From Chitinophagales bacterium (lineage in GTDB: Bacteria > Bacteroidota > Bacteroidia > Chitinophagales > Chitinophagaceae): a stretch of 64,000 nt of DNA. The notes beneath the pieces are model-generated. The model did no database searches, was not told where the DNA came from, and was given only the letters and a program-made list of their open reading frames with translations. Position numbers and translations under genes: made by a program. This document shows, piece by piece, positions 47,041 through 57,003 of the stretch. Positions within the stretch are counted from its first letter, which is position 1; the number at the start of each line of letters is the position of its first letter. The stretch is from assembly GCA_021323755.1 (NCBI GenBank), contig JAJPKJ010000045.1, positions 62,001-126,000 of the forward strand, given 5' to 3'.

Positions 47041-47814
47041 ATGGAAGTGCATCATCATCCTCAACTGCATCACCAACCAAAACCCTGGAAAGAATATTTG
47101 CTGGAAGGTCTAATGATATTTATTGCCGTAACCATGGGATTTTTTGCAGAAAGTTTAAGAGAATATTTTAGCGACAGGGAGAAAGAAAAACAGAGTATAG
47201 AAAGCGTGTTACGCTGCTTAAAAACTGATACAGCAAAATTGAATAGTATTATAGCCGGCAATATACTGCAGGTGAAATTTATTGACAGTTTGTTGGCTTT
47301 GAAGGGCAAAAATCTACATGACTCCTTAACCAACCATCAATTTTACTTCTATGCTACTAACGGCTTATTTGTAGATGTTTATTTTAAGTCGAATGATGCG
47401 GCTATGCAACAACTGAAATCTTCTGGCATGTTGAGATTGATCCGTAAACAAAAAATAATCGACCAACTCCTGCAGTATGAAATTGATAGCAGGGATTTGA
47501 AATCACAACAGGATGATCATTATCTGTATGCTCAAAAATCATGGTCAGCTTTGGACCAGGTTATTGACGAATCCAGCTTTATGGATTCGTCGAAATTCAA
47601 TTTAAGTGAATATAATTACGATAATCAGACATTTCGCTATTCTGATCCTGAAACATCTTATATTACGGATGATCCAAAATTAATCAGGCTATTGTTTAGT
47701 AACGCTGCAACACTGGGAGTAATTACAAAACTTTATATTTCACTATTAAAAGGCCAGCAGGAAGAAGCAAAGTCCATCATTTCATCGCTTAACGCAGAAT
47801 ATCATTATGAATAA
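47041..47814 (+). CDS. One-helix membrane protein, paralogue B
   Basis: A 257-residue protein with the same plan as the gene at 42524: a histidine-rich start (VHHHPQLHHQ), WKEYLLEGLMIFIAVTMGFFAESLREYF forming the membrane helix, an EKEKQ block, LRCLKTDTAKL, LKSSGMLRLIRKQKIID and a final AEYHYE. The two copies are diverged, so the duplication is not recent. The long helical C-terminal part faces one side of the membrane. No known family could be assigned. Confidence 0.7.
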   Translation: MEVHHHPQLHHQPKPWKEYLLEGLMIFIAVTMGFFAESLREYFSDREKEKQSIESVLRCLKTDTAKLNSIIAGNILQVKFIDSLLALKGKNLHDSLTNHQFYFYATNGLFVDVYFKSNDAAMQQLKSSGMLRLIRKQKIIDQLLQYEIDSRDLKSQQDDHYLYAQKSWSALDQVIDESSFMDSSKFNLSEYNYDNQTFRYSDPETSYITDDPKLIRLLFSNAATLGVITKLYISLLKGQQEEAKSIISSLNAEYHYE

Positions 47815-47917
47815 GGGGATAATGGCATGAACGCAGGACAACCAAATTTGATTTTAAAAAACAACAGGTAAACCGAAACTGGAAAGTGCAGATAATCACC
47901 AAAAAAATAAAAACAAG

Positions 47918-48958
47918 ATGGAACAACATGGCAATCTCCCAACTCCCGAAAACATTATGAAAATAGGTACCGGATTTTGGGCATCAAAAATTCTTTTGTC
48001 CGCAGTCAGATTTCAAATTTTTACTACAATTTCCCAAAGCAAAACAATGTCGGCAGCTGAAATAAAATCTCATTTGGGATTAAAGTGTTCCGACCGCAAT
48101 ACCTACGATTATCTGGATGCCTTAACGGCATTTGGTTTTCTTAATCGTGAAGGCTTACTTGAAAAGGCAAAATATTCCAACACCATCGATACAGACTTTT
48201 TCCTGGACAAGAATAAACCCAGTTATATTGGAGGAATGCTGGAAATGCTGAACAATCGCCTTTACCAATTCTGGGGCAATCTGGAAGATGGCTTATTAAG
48301 CGGTCTTCCACAGAATGAAGCAAAAAAAGGAGGAAATCTTTTTGATGCCTTATATTCAGATGCTGACAGACTAAAAGAATTCACCCATGCGATGAGTGGA
48401 ATCCAAATGGGAAATTTTATGGCGTTTTCACAAGCCTTTGATTTCTCTAAATACAGGACGCTGGTGGATGTCGGAGGTTCTGCTGGATTACTTTCGCTGA
48501 TGGTTGCCAAAAATCAGGTACACATGAATTGCATCACCTTGGATTTACCCCCCATCGAACCCATCGCCAATGCGACAATAGAACAGTTCCAATTGTCAGA
48601 CCGTGTAAAGGCGGCAAAGGGTGATTTCTTTCACGATGAGATTCCAAAAGCAGACGTTGTTGTCATGGGAAATATTCTGCACGACTGGGATGAAGAAACA
48701 AAAATAATGCTGATGCAGAAAGCCTATGATGCCTTGCCAAGTGGTGGTGCTTTTGTTGCCATTGAAGGGGTAATAGACGATGAGCGGATCAAAAATATTT
48801 TTGGTTTGATGATGAGTCTGAATATGCTGATTGAAACAGGTAAAGGCTTTGATTACACTTTTGCCGACTTCAATAAATGGGCAAATAAAGTTGGCTTCAG
48901 GTCAACTAAGCTCACTCCATTGGCGGGACCGTCAAGTGCCGCGATTGCATACAAATAA
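47918..48958 (+). CDS. O-methyltransferase, hydroxyindole/caffeate-like
   Basis: A 346-residue SAM-dependent methyltransferase. An N-terminal winged-helix dimerisation domain (WASKILLSAVRFQIF...AAEIKSHLGLK, then YLDALTAFGFLNREG) precedes the Rossmann domain with SAM motif LVDVGGSAGLLSLMVAK, the acidic LDLPPIEPIA, GDFFHDEIPKADVVVMGNILHDWDEE with the conserved HDW of the catalytic region, and MSLNMLIETGKGFDYTFADFNKW. This matches small-molecule O-methyltransferases such as acetylserotonin or polyketide types. The substrate cannot be inferred; no biosynthetic neighbours are present. Confidence 0.9.
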   Translation: MEQHGNLPTPENIMKIGTGFWASKILLSAVRFQIFTTISQSKTMSAAEIKSHLGLKCSDRNTYDYLDALTAFGFLNREGLLEKAKYSNTIDTDFFLDKNKPSYIGGMLEMLNNRLYQFWGNLEDGLLSGLPQNEAKKGGNLFDALYSDADRLKEFTHAMSGIQMGNFMAFSQAFDFSKYRTLVDVGGSAGLLSLMVAKNQVHMNCITLDLPPIEPIANATIEQFQLSDRVKAAKGDFFHDEIPKADVVVMGNILHDWDEETKIMLMQKAYDALPSGGAFVAIEGVIDDERIKNIFGLMMSLNMLIETGKGFDYTFADFNKWANKVGFRSTKLTPLAGPSSAAIAYK

Positions 48959-49459
48959 ATACCGCTAATGAGATACTTGCAATCTGAGGTCAGATAATTT
49001 GAAGCGTACGATCGGCTGCGTGCTATCTTTTATGGTATACATCTCCAGCCCCTATATCACCGATTCCATGGTCTTGTCCAGGCGGAAGCCTCCGGGAAAA
49101 TTGTCTTGTCTCTGATTGTCCCTTGCAGAAGCAGTGTCCGGCCTATTTGGCATGCCCCGCTTCTGGATCCTGTTAACGCGGTCACATTCGTCTTTTAAAA
49201 ACCGATCAGCTATTAAAGAGACCAAATTCTTCTTGCATTGTCTAACGTTGCAAAAAAGAAAACTCACCAGAACTTCACTTAACTATCAACGTTAGTGCGG
49301 TCTGATATTTAAGATCGCGCTTTATCAATATCCATAAACATTTGTAAATTTAGTCAGGCATTTGTGTGTGTTGGCAGAATTCTAATTTCGCCACTAACAA
49401 GATGCCTGGATTTTTGAGCGCACTGCCCCGAAACTGTTTGTTAACCAAAACTATATATT
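48959..49459. other. Intergenic stretch with a possible GC-rich gene remnant
   Basis: About 500 bp without a confident gene. The segment around 49060-49200 is visibly richer in G and C (33 of 60 in one line) than its surroundings and holds a 71-codon minus-strand ORF ending RQDNFPGGFRLDKTMESVI. I could not link it to a family. It may be the decayed end of a gene lost by deletion. Confidence 0.35.
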
Positions 49460-50014
49460 ATGGAACGTCGTTTGTTTCTCCAATTACCACTTGTAGCCTC
49501 AGTGTTAACTGCTCAAGCTAAAAAAAATGAACCCGACAGACCCAACAAAGGTTTTAAAGTTGGAGCAAAAAAAGACAGGTACCAGGAAGAGTTATTAATA
49601 ATGGGAGGATTATTTGATTGTAAAGTTTCTTCCAAAGACACGGATGGCGATCTCCTTATATACGATACAATTCGGCATTCAAAAGGTGGACCACCCGTGC
49701 ATCTTCACTACTCCCAGGATGAGTGGTTTTATGTAATCAAGGGTGATTTTTTAGTGCAGGTTGGCCAAGAGAAATTCACGTTATCTGCCGGAGATTCAGC
49801 CTTTGCTCCCCGTACCATTCCTCACACTTTCGCTAAAATAAGTGAGGACGAAGGGCAAATGCTGATCCTTTTCCAGCCGGCCGGTACAATGGAAGACTAT
49901 TTTTCACAAGTAGCAAAAATCAGTAAAGAAATACCCAAGAACCAGGAAGAAATACTGAAGGATTTATATACGTCTCATGGGATGAAAATAGTAGGACCGC
50001 CATTAAAATTCTGA
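49460..50014 (+). CDS. Cupin domain protein with possible export signal
   Basis: A 184-residue single cupin. The first cupin motif is GGPPVHLHYSQDEWFYVIKGDFLVQVG and the second is LSAGDSAFAPRTIPHTF, with potential metal ligands His, His, Glu and His. The first about 20 residues (RRLFLQLPLVASVLTAQA) look like a signal or Tat-type leader with an RR pair near the start. Substrate and reaction are unknown. It is a single-gene unit. Confidence 0.85.
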   Translation: MERRLFLQLPLVASVLTAQAKKNEPDRPNKGFKVGAKKDRYQEELLIMGGLFDCKVSSKDTDGDLLIYDTIRHSKGGPPVHLHYSQDEWFYVIKGDFLVQVGQEKFTLSAGDSAFAPRTIPHTFAKISEDEGQMLILFQPAGTMEDYFSQVAKISKEIPKNQEEILKDLYTSHGMKIVGPPLKF

Positions 50015-50128
50015 CAATACTGATAACGAGATCCAAAAACATCGCATTGAATGTAACGGGATGTTATTGAGAACTATTGAAGCAACGCGCCCACTACAGT
50101 CAATTATATGAGTTCATAAAATAGTAGC

Positions 50129-50560
50129 ATGAATATTGAAATCCTAACGAATAGTCTTCAATTGAACATTTATGGTTTTGGCAGTGTAGCAATAAATAAA
50201 GACTACATCAATACTGCGTTTTCATTAAGTGACAAAATGTGGAAAGAAGTTAAAACCAAAGGGATTGATAATAAAGGAAAAAACATTTGGGTCTACGAAA
50301 ATAATGACAAGGTGTTTGCGGGAATTGAAATTGAAAATTATAATGGCAATATCCTTGAATACAAAAAGATCATTCTGGACAAATATGCTTATTACAAACA
50401 CATCGGACCTTACCATCTCATAAAGAAAATAGGACAAGACATGAGAAATGAGCTGACAAAAAATAGGTACGAGATTATACTTCCTTATATCGAGATCTAT
50501 GGACATTGGACAAAAGATGAAAACAAACTGGAAACAGAATTATTCATGTGCTTAAAATAG
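50129..50560 (+). CDS. GyrI-like small-molecule-binding domain protein
   Basis: A 143-residue protein without DNA-binding part. It resembles the AraC effector-binding/GyrI-like fold: VYENNDKVFAGIEIENY, a strand-turn with KKIILDKYAYYKHIGPYHLI (the YxxHxGPY block is characteristic), and LPYIEIYGHWTKDENKLETELFMCL at the end. Stand-alone versions may bind drugs or metabolites or hydrolyse small electrophiles. It lies in a locally very AT-rich segment directly before the GC-rich permease gene. Confidence 0.82.
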   Translation: MNIEILTNSLQLNIYGFGSVAINKDYINTAFSLSDKMWKEVKTKGIDNKGKNIWVYENNDKVFAGIEIENYNGNILEYKKIILDKYAYYKHIGPYHLIKKIGQDMRNELTKNRYEIILPYIEIYGHWTKDENKLETELFMCLK

Positions 50561-50789
50561 TTTGTATTCCAAATAGCCACTATTTGATCCTATACCATGC
50601 TTCTCAGAGGAATAAATCGATCTTTCATTCAAACAATCAAACAATGGGTGAGTTGACTGACCGGCGGCGGACGGTCATTGTATCGAAAACAGACATCCTT
50701 GCTGCGCTCGCTACCATTAATTAAAACATTCTCAGCCTGTTTTAAAAATGGCCTTTTGTTTGTCGCGCATTAATATATCTTCCAACATC

Positions 50790-53267
50790 ATGATAAAAAA
50801 ACAACTGCTTTTTGCCCTGCGCCGTCTCGGCTGGCATAAACTTACTACCAGCATCAACATTCTTGGCCTCACATTCGGGATATTGTCCTGTGTAGTGATA
50901 TATCTGTATGTAACCTTCGAATTCAGCTACGACAAATTCCACGCTGACACTGACCGGATATACCGGCTTATGGTTTCGACGAGCCGCGGCAACGACGTTT
51001 GGATGGCTGAGCCCGTTGGCTCTGCTTTGCGCAGGGAAACGACAAGTTTCAGCGCTGTTACGACTCTCTTTACCGACGACACCAAAGTGTTGGTTCCGAA
51101 AAAAGGCCAGCCGCCCCGCGTCATCCCCGGAGTCAGCGGTGACGAGCAGTATCACATCACCTTCGCAGATACGGACTACCTGAAAATATTTCATTACCAA
51201 TGGCTCGCTGGCAACCCGGCGACGGCTCTGCAGAAACCTTTCTCTGTTGTGCTGACTGAATCGGAGGCGAAGCGTTATTTCCAAAGCGGAACACCGCAAG
51301 ACTGGATGGGCCGCTCTCTCGTGTATGAAGATTCGCTCATGGTTTCAGTTACGGGAATCATTAAAGACTGGGACAAGAACACCGACTTTGGCTTCAAAGA
51401 CCTTATCTCTTATAATACCCTCGAAAGCAGCTTTCTTAAATCCTATACCGGACAGGGGAACATGTTGGGAAGCAATATCAATGTCTATGTTAAGCTTGCC
51501 CCCGGAATAACAGCCGCGCAGGCGGAACAACAATCATCCGCCTTTTACAGGCGGCAAACGCATGTCAAACCTGGTGTGAAACTCGGCATAGCGCTGCAAC
51601 CACTTTCGGACGTACATTTTAATGCAACGTATAGCGATACCTATAGCCGGCATGCACACAAACCTACTCTGCTCGCGCTGGCTGGCATTGCGCTGTTTAT
51701 TCTGATCATTGCCGCTATTAACTTTATCAATCTGTCTACTGCGCAGTCGATACTGCGCGCAAAGGAAGTAGGCATACGAAAAGTAATGGGTAGCAGCATC
51801 GGGGGCATTGTGCGGCAGTTTCTCATCGAGACCGGTATCATCGTTGTTGCCGCCATGGCGCTTGCGCTCCTGCTCGCCGATCCTGTTATTTCAGCGCTGC
51901 ATGGCTTTATCCCCCAAGGCGTACGGCTGCATATCACCGACCCAAATGTCTGGCTCTTTATAGGAATTACTATTGTGGTCACTTGCCTGATCGCGGGCTG
52001 GTACCCCGGGCGGGTTCTCTCTTCTTTCCTTCCGGTTATCAGTCTTAAGGGGCAGGGCGTTCGACAGCTCAACTCTAAAAGTTATCTCCGAAAGGGGTTA
52101 ATCGTTTTCCAGTTTACAGTGAGCTTGCTCTTTATCATCGGCACCATAATGGTAGGCCGGCAGATCAGCTTTATGCTCAACACCGACCTGGGTTTTAATA
52201 AAGACGCAATCGTTACGATCGATCTTCCCCGCGACCAAACAAACAACAAAAAAGATCTTCTGGCTGGCGAAATACGCAACCTGGCAGGCGTGCGGCAGGT
52301 GAGCCTCAACACGGCTGACCCCCAGAGCTTGCACCATGAATTGTTCGGAACACAACTTAAATATAATGGACCCACCGAAGTTACGATCATGCCCGGAGGC
52401 GACTTTATAGATACAGGCTACATTTCCCTGTACGGACTGACGCTCGTAGCCGGGAGAAATTTCTATCTCTCCGACACAGCACGAAGGAACACGCCGGCTT
52501 CAGATTCCACTCCGGCACAACCCGGCTACCGGGCCTTTATCCTGAATGAAACTGCGGCAATGGAACTGGGCTTTAACCGACCGGCCGATGCCCTTGGCAA
52601 ACAGATGATCAACGGCCCGGTTTCGGGGCCGGTAGTTGGAGTCGTAAAGGATTTCCATTTGGAAGATATGCACTCGAAGATCAGACCCTTTATTTTTTCG
52701 ACGAAGACAGGTGAGGCGAGCCAGCTGAGCATAAAACTTTCCAGCACCGGACTCTCTGCATCCGAAGTGAAGGCGCTAATGACAAACTTGCAATCGATCT
52801 TTAAAAAAGTATACCCCACAACCGACTTTCAGTCCCGCTTCTTTGACGAAGCGCTGGAGCAGCTTTACACGCAGGAACGCCAAACAGCACAGATAATGAA
52901 CATCGCCATGGGCATGGCCATTTTTATTTCCTGTATGGGGCTTTTCGGTCTTGCAGCATTCACTGCCAACCAACGCACGCGAGAGATCGGCATCCGCAAA
53001 GTGCTGGGTGCAGGTGTTCCTCAATTGGTTTCGTTGCTATCGCGGGAGTTTATTTTGCTTGTAGTGCTTTCAACAATTATTGCCGCGCCGGTAGCAGGCT
53101 GGGCTATACACCGGTGGCTGCAGGATTACGCTTATCGTACATCCATGCCGTGGTGGATCTATGTGGTTGCCGGCGTTGCGGCGGTAGTGATAGCAATGCT
53201 CACGGTCAGTTACCAGGCAATTCATGCGGCAACGGCCAACCCAGTGAAAAGTTTGAGGACGGAGTGA
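50790..53267 (+). CDS. MacB/FtsX-type ABC transporter permease, orphan
   Basis: An 825-residue permease from the ATG at 50790 (MIKKQLLFALRRLGWHK); the listed ORF starts 14 codons earlier without support. Two MacB-type halves are visible. Each has a periplasmic domain and three to four membrane helices, with conserved FINLSTAQSILRAKEVGIRKVMGSS in the first and ANQRTREIGIRKVLGAG in the second. No ABC ATPase gene is adjacent. The coding sequence is far richer in G and C (57% in one line sampled at 51001) than its neighbours (32% at 50281), a sign of acquisition from another source. Confidence 0.9.
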   Translation: MIKKQLLFALRRLGWHKLTTSINILGLTFGILSCVVIYLYVTFEFSYDKFHADTDRIYRLMVSTSRGNDVWMAEPVGSALRRETTSFSAVTTLFTDDTKVLVPKKGQPPRVIPGVSGDEQYHITFADTDYLKIFHYQWLAGNPATALQKPFSVVLTESEAKRYFQSGTPQDWMGRSLVYEDSLMVSVTGIIKDWDKNTDFGFKDLISYNTLESSFLKSYTGQGNMLGSNINVYVKLAPGITAAQAEQQSSAFYRRQTHVKPGVKLGIALQPLSDVHFNATYSDTYSRHAHKPTLLALAGIALFILIIAAINFINLSTAQSILRAKEVGIRKVMGSSIGGIVRQFLIETGIIVVAAMALALLLADPVISALHGFIPQGVRLHITDPNVWLFIGITIVVTCLIAGWYPGRVLSSFLPVISLKGQGVRQLNSKSYLRKGLIVFQFTVSLLFIIGTIMVGRQISFMLNTDLGFNKDAIVTIDLPRDQTNNKKDLLAGEIRNLAGVRQVSLNTADPQSLHHELFGTQLKYNGPTEVTIMPGGDFIDTGYISLYGLTLVAGRNFYLSDTARRNTPASDSTPAQPGYRAFILNETAAMELGFNRPADALGKQMINGPVSGPVVGVVKDFHLEDMHSKIRPFIFSTKTGEASQLSIKLSSTGLSASEVKALMTNLQSIFKKVYPTTDFQSRFFDEALEQLYTQERQTAQIMNIAMGMAIFISCMGLFGLAAFTANQRTREIGIRKVLGAGVPQLVSLLSREFILLVVLSTIIAAPVAGWAIHRWLQDYAYRTSMPWWIYVVAGVAAVVIAMLTVSYQAIHAATANPVKSLRTE

Positions 53268-53403
53268 TCTTGACCTCAGGTTTATAAAATGGATCTTTAA
53301 TTTTTTCTGGCGAGGTCAGGCCCCCCTAACAGACAGTTTTTGAAGAATTGTATTTGATTTTTTTAGAATAAAAAGAAACCGCCAGCCTTGCCTCTTTTTT
53401 TTA

Positions 53404-55383
53404 CTAGGTCTTTTTGATTATTAAGTTCACCAGGGTTGGACTATTGATAATTTCTTCCAGCTTTTGATCAACGATCAATTGTATATCTTTTTTGATTTGA
53501 AAATAATTATCCAGAATTTTTTGTTTGTCAACCTGCACTTGCGGTAATTCCTTCCATTCAATTGCTTTTCCTTTTTTTAATGTCTTATTGATCATTTCGC
53601 AATGAAATTTTTTTAATTGAATTTTTTGATGGGGCTCATCAGCAACCATCCCTACAAATTCCCCGGATGACAATGATGAAATTGTTGATTGTGGTATCGC
53701 CATTTCGAGTTGCGTTGAATTCGTGACAGATGTTTTATTTTCATTTATCGAAACACTTTGTTTGTCTTGTATGATTTTCCCGAAACGTTCGGCAAGCTGC
53801 TTAGCTGTTTCGCCAGACACCTGTCCGCTAATAATATTACCGACGATATTTATGATGACTTCCGCTTGCTCTTTTCCATAATGTAATTTGAGTTGACTAG
53901 CGTCTTGAATTGCCACTGTAGTGGCAACTTTATTACTGCGTGCAGTCGCCAGTAAATTATCAATCCCTTTAAAATATATGGAAGGAAATTCATCCAGGAT
54001 GATACTGCATTTCATCTTATTCCTTTTATTGAGTTGCCTGGTCAGCGCAGTGGTATACAGTGATAAGACCGCGCCATAGATATGTGCCTTATGAGGGCTG
54101 TTTCCTACACAAACTATCTTTGGTCTCTCAGGATCATTAATGTCGAGCGTAAATTCATTTCCGGAAAGAACATAATATATGTTCGGTGAAGATAATTTTC
54201 CAAGACTTACCGTTGCGCCCGCGATCTGACCTTCCAGTTGTGCGCTTGCATTATTTAAATACGCGGTTACAAATGGCATGATGAGCGCCTCGATCTGCGG
54301 TTCTGTCCTCAAGATTGAAAATAATTTATCATAAGGCGTTTGTAGCAATTCAATCACATGCGCGAGGGTGCAGTATTTTCCATCTTCATAAAGACGCAGG
54401 TACCAAATTATTGCTGTCAAGAAATTTATTGGCGATTCGACCCAGAAATCGCCCTGTTTTTTTATCCATGCTTGGTTCAGCCCCAACAATATTGTTCTTG
54501 CAGATTCCGCTGCGTCGGTTATGTCTTGCATTGAGTTTATATCAATGGGATTACAACGATGCGAAATATTTTCAAAATCGATCACATAAAATTCAGGCTT
54601 TACTTTGTATGACGATTCACACTGCAAAAAATAATTGTAGGCGATGGTAGTGAGGTCAGGATATTTAAAATCATAGATGAACATCGCAAAACCTTTTCGG
54701 GTATGTTGTCTTATGATATTCTGAATGATGAAAAAAGTTTTCCCGCTTCCGGGAGTTCCAAGAATCAAGGTCCCGCGAAATGGGTTAGTGATATTTATCC
54801 AGGATGATCTTTTTCTTCCCCTGAGATTGTATTCAGCCGGCAGGTTGATTGAATATCCGTTTTCAATTAATCTCTCTTCCTGCGGGAAAGTTTCATTGTA
54901 CGTGTTGAAGATTTGTTTTTGTGAAAATTTCGAACTGACTAGTTTTGAAAAAATAGTAAGTCCCGTCAATAAAAAAATATATCCAAGAATTGTTGAGATC
55001 GTATAAGCGTAACAAAGAATCAGCGGGTCATAATCCAGGTTCAGGATTTCGCGGGAAAGAAAATATAGCGGCGATCCAAAGATCAAATATATAATGGCGG
55101 ATTTTAGATTCAGTCTTTCATTTTCCTTTGGGATCATTCCAATGCTAGAGAACGCTAATGTCGCAAGTGCTGTCAGCTTCACTTTAAAATAGTCTCTTAT
55201 GAAATTTATTTTTAGAAAATTTTGTGCCAGCCTGTCTGTGACCTTATTTGTCAAATGCCAGTGCTGGAAAGCCAAATAACAGTAACCATAAAAATGAATA
55301 ATAATGATAGCGATGCTGATTATTCTGAACAGTTCACCTAATTTTCTTGTGCCGCCATCTGCAGCGGGCAAATTGTTTTGCAT
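53404..55383 (-). CDS. Type IV coupling protein of the mobilisation module (TraG/VirD4 family)
   Basis: A 659-residue membrane ATPase that would couple the relaxase-DNA complex to a type IV secretion channel. The N-terminal part has membrane helices (about residues 18-38, 80-100 and 110-140). The cytoplasmic part has Walker A LGTPGSGKTFFIIQN near 210, FMFIYDFKYPDLT, and Walker B MKCSIILDEFPSIYF near 445, followed by VATTVAIQDASQLK. It resembles the MobC/TraG coupling proteins of Bacteroidota mobile elements. It lies 16 bp downstream of the relaxase gene. Confidence 0.92.
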   Translation of the reverse strand: MQNNLPAADGGTRKLGELFRIISIAIIIIHFYGYCYLAFQHWHLTNKVTDRLAQNFLKINFIRDYFKVKLTALATLAFSSIGMIPKENERLNLKSAIIYLIFGSPLYFLSREILNLDYDPLILCYAYTISTILGYIFLLTGLTIFSKLVSSKFSQKQIFNTYNETFPQEERLIENGYSINLPAEYNLRGRKRSSWINITNPFRGTLILGTPGSGKTFFIIQNIIRQHTRKGFAMFIYDFKYPDLTTIAYNYFLQCESSYKVKPEFYVIDFENISHRCNPIDINSMQDITDAAESARTILLGLNQAWIKKQGDFWVESPINFLTAIIWYLRLYEDGKYCTLAHVIELLQTPYDKLFSILRTEPQIEALIMPFVTAYLNNASAQLEGQIAGATVSLGKLSSPNIYYVLSGNEFTLDINDPERPKIVCVGNSPHKAHIYGAVLSLYTTALTRQLNKRNKMKCSIILDEFPSIYFKGIDNLLATARSNKVATTVAIQDASQLKLHYGKEQAEVIINIVGNIISGQVSGETAKQLAERFGKIIQDKQSVSINENKTSVTNSTQLEMAIPQSTISSLSSGEFVGMVADEPHQKIQLKKFHCEMINKTLKKGKAIEWKELPQVQVDKQKILDNYFQIKKDIQLIVDQKLEEIINSPTLVNLIIKKT

Positions 55384-55399
55384 GCGGTGGAATTAACCT

Positions 55400-56671
55400 T
55401 TAAAAATCCAGTGAATACTCTTGCTCATTTATTTGTTTGTGTTCTTCGCCTGATTCAGTAGTAAGTTCTTTTTTTGATTCCTTTGGTCTCATGACCAGTT
55501 CCAGCGCTTTTGATAAATCATGTCCGTCCTCATTTTCCAGCTGTTTGGTTTTTGAATTGCTGATCTCATTTTCTTGTGCGAGTGTTTTTTCTTTTGACAG
55601 GGCAATACCTAATCTTTCCAGAATTCGTTCTGCTGAATATTCTTTTCCCATATTCATTTCACTGAAAACCGATTTGGTCTGATGGTCGATATAAATAAAT
55701 CCATTGCCCCGTTGCTCTTTATCACGACTTAATATTATTGATACTCCTTCCTTCTCCAGCGCCTGTACAAATTCGCTGAATGACTTTTGCGGTTTAACCA
55801 GTATCCACTCAATGGCGATTCTCAGCCGTTTTATTTCTGTTGCGCGTTTGACTTCATTTTCCAAAAATTTCTTTTCCAGATTTGAAAGCGTTGGTTTGTT
55901 TTCGATGCTGCTTGCTTTTATCGGCATACCGATTTTTTTGCCGTACTCATTTAGAATACTATAGGTTAATCCATGGTGTTTGTAAATCCAGCCTCCCTCG
56001 CGTCCACGATCAGCAAACACGTTATATTGTTGTAATGCTGCGTTGAACTCTTGCAACGTGGTGAATTTATATTGGTTAATAACAAGGTCGAGAACATTGG
56101 AAATGCTTTGTTTGGTCTCTGCTTTTCCATATTTCAATTTTTGAACATGTATTGGTTTTCGTCCTAATTCTTGCGCTTGCTTTTTTTGCGGTTTTTTTTT
56201 ATTTGCACTGACGAGCTCATAAATATGTTCCAATTCCTTGCGCGCTTTTCTGGATTGATTGCAACCGATATTATGCGTTGATATTCTGCTGCCGTCATTG
56301 CGAATGAGCGTCGAAACAATATGAACATGGGGATGACCAGTATCATGATGCTGGTAAACAAGGTAAGGCTGCATTTCAAAGCCAATCCGTTTCATGTATT
56401 CATCGGTAATTTGCCGGAGCAATTCTTTATTCAATTTTTCTTTTTCGGATGGATGAAAATTTAGCGAGATATGAATCGCTTTTGTTTGCGCGCGCTCGTT
56501 GCACATCATCAAATTTTCAAATCGATTCAATTTGTGTTCAAGATTCATCTGGTGGGGAAATCTTAGAAAATTCTCAGCATGAATTAATTCAGCCTTACCA
56601 AGCTTCAACTTTCGTTCATTGTAATGGAGTGCACTCTTTGGACTCCGGGTTATCTTTATTTCCGGGACCAT
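55400..56671 (-). CDS. Relaxase/mobilisation nuclease (MOBP-like)
   Basis: A 423-residue relaxase that would nick oriT and stay bound to the 5' end of the transferred strand. The three-histidine metal motif is HHDTGHPHVHIV (about residues 108-119), preceded by the motif II region AIHISLNFHPSEKEKL. The expected catalytic tyrosine is probably the Y in the N-terminal ALHYNERKLKLGKAE segment. The C-terminal half is helical without a recognised domain. It overlaps the upstream accessory gene by 16 bp and precedes the coupling protein. Confidence 0.92.
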   Translation of the reverse strand: MVPEIKITRSPKSALHYNERKLKLGKAELIHAENFLRFPHQMNLEHKLNRFENLMMCNERAQTKAIHISLNFHPSEKEKLNKELLRQITDEYMKRIGFEMQPYLVYQHHDTGHPHVHIVSTLIRNDGSRISTHNIGCNQSRKARKELEHIYELVSANKKKPQKKQAQELGRKPIHVQKLKYGKAETKQSISNVLDLVINQYKFTTLQEFNAALQQYNVFADRGREGGWIYKHHGLTYSILNEYGKKIGMPIKASSIENKPTLSNLEKKFLENEVKRATEIKRLRIAIEWILVKPQKSFSEFVQALEKEGVSIILSRDKEQRGNGFIYIDHQTKSVFSEMNMGKEYSAERILERLGIALSKEKTLAQENEISNSKTKQLENEDGHDLSKALELVMRPKESKKELTTESGEEHKQINEQEYSLDF

Positions 56672-57003
56672 AATTCATAGATTTGATCAAGGCGAAGAGC
56701 AATTTCTTCAACTTTTGAAATGAGTATTTCTTTGGACGATCCGCTTTCCCCAGAAAGCATCTTAAGCGCAGTCTGCAAGCTCTTTTTTAACTCAAGCATC
56801 TGGGTTAAGAAGTCTTCTGCCGTTTGGTTGCGATAGACAATGACGACTGGTTTTTGAAGCAAGATTTTGCGTGCATATTCACCTAAATTCCTGCAAAGGG
56901 TTTCAGAATAGAAAGAATAAATCTTATTGTAGTCATCTTTTTTGACGCGAAATTCAACCCTATATTCCATTTTTTCATTCTCTTCTTTAATCACATTATT
57001 CAT
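56656..57003 (-). CDS. Small relaxosome accessory protein
   Basis: A 115-residue protein from the ATG at 57003 (MNNVIKEENEKMEYRVEFRVKKDDY); the listed ORF starts 18 codons upstream in probable oriT sequence. VEFRVKKDDYNKIYSFYSETLCRNLGEYARKILL has the strand-helix-helix pattern of ribbon-helix-helix mobilisation proteins that bind oriT. The rest is a helical tail. Its end overlaps the relaxase start by 16 bp, as expected for a mob operon. Confidence 0.82.
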   Translation of the reverse strand: MNNVIKEENEKMEYRVEFRVKKDDYNKIYSFYSETLCRNLGEYARKILLQKPVVIVYRNQTAEDFLTQMLELKKSLQTALKMLSGESGSSKEILISKVEEIALRLDQIYELWSRK

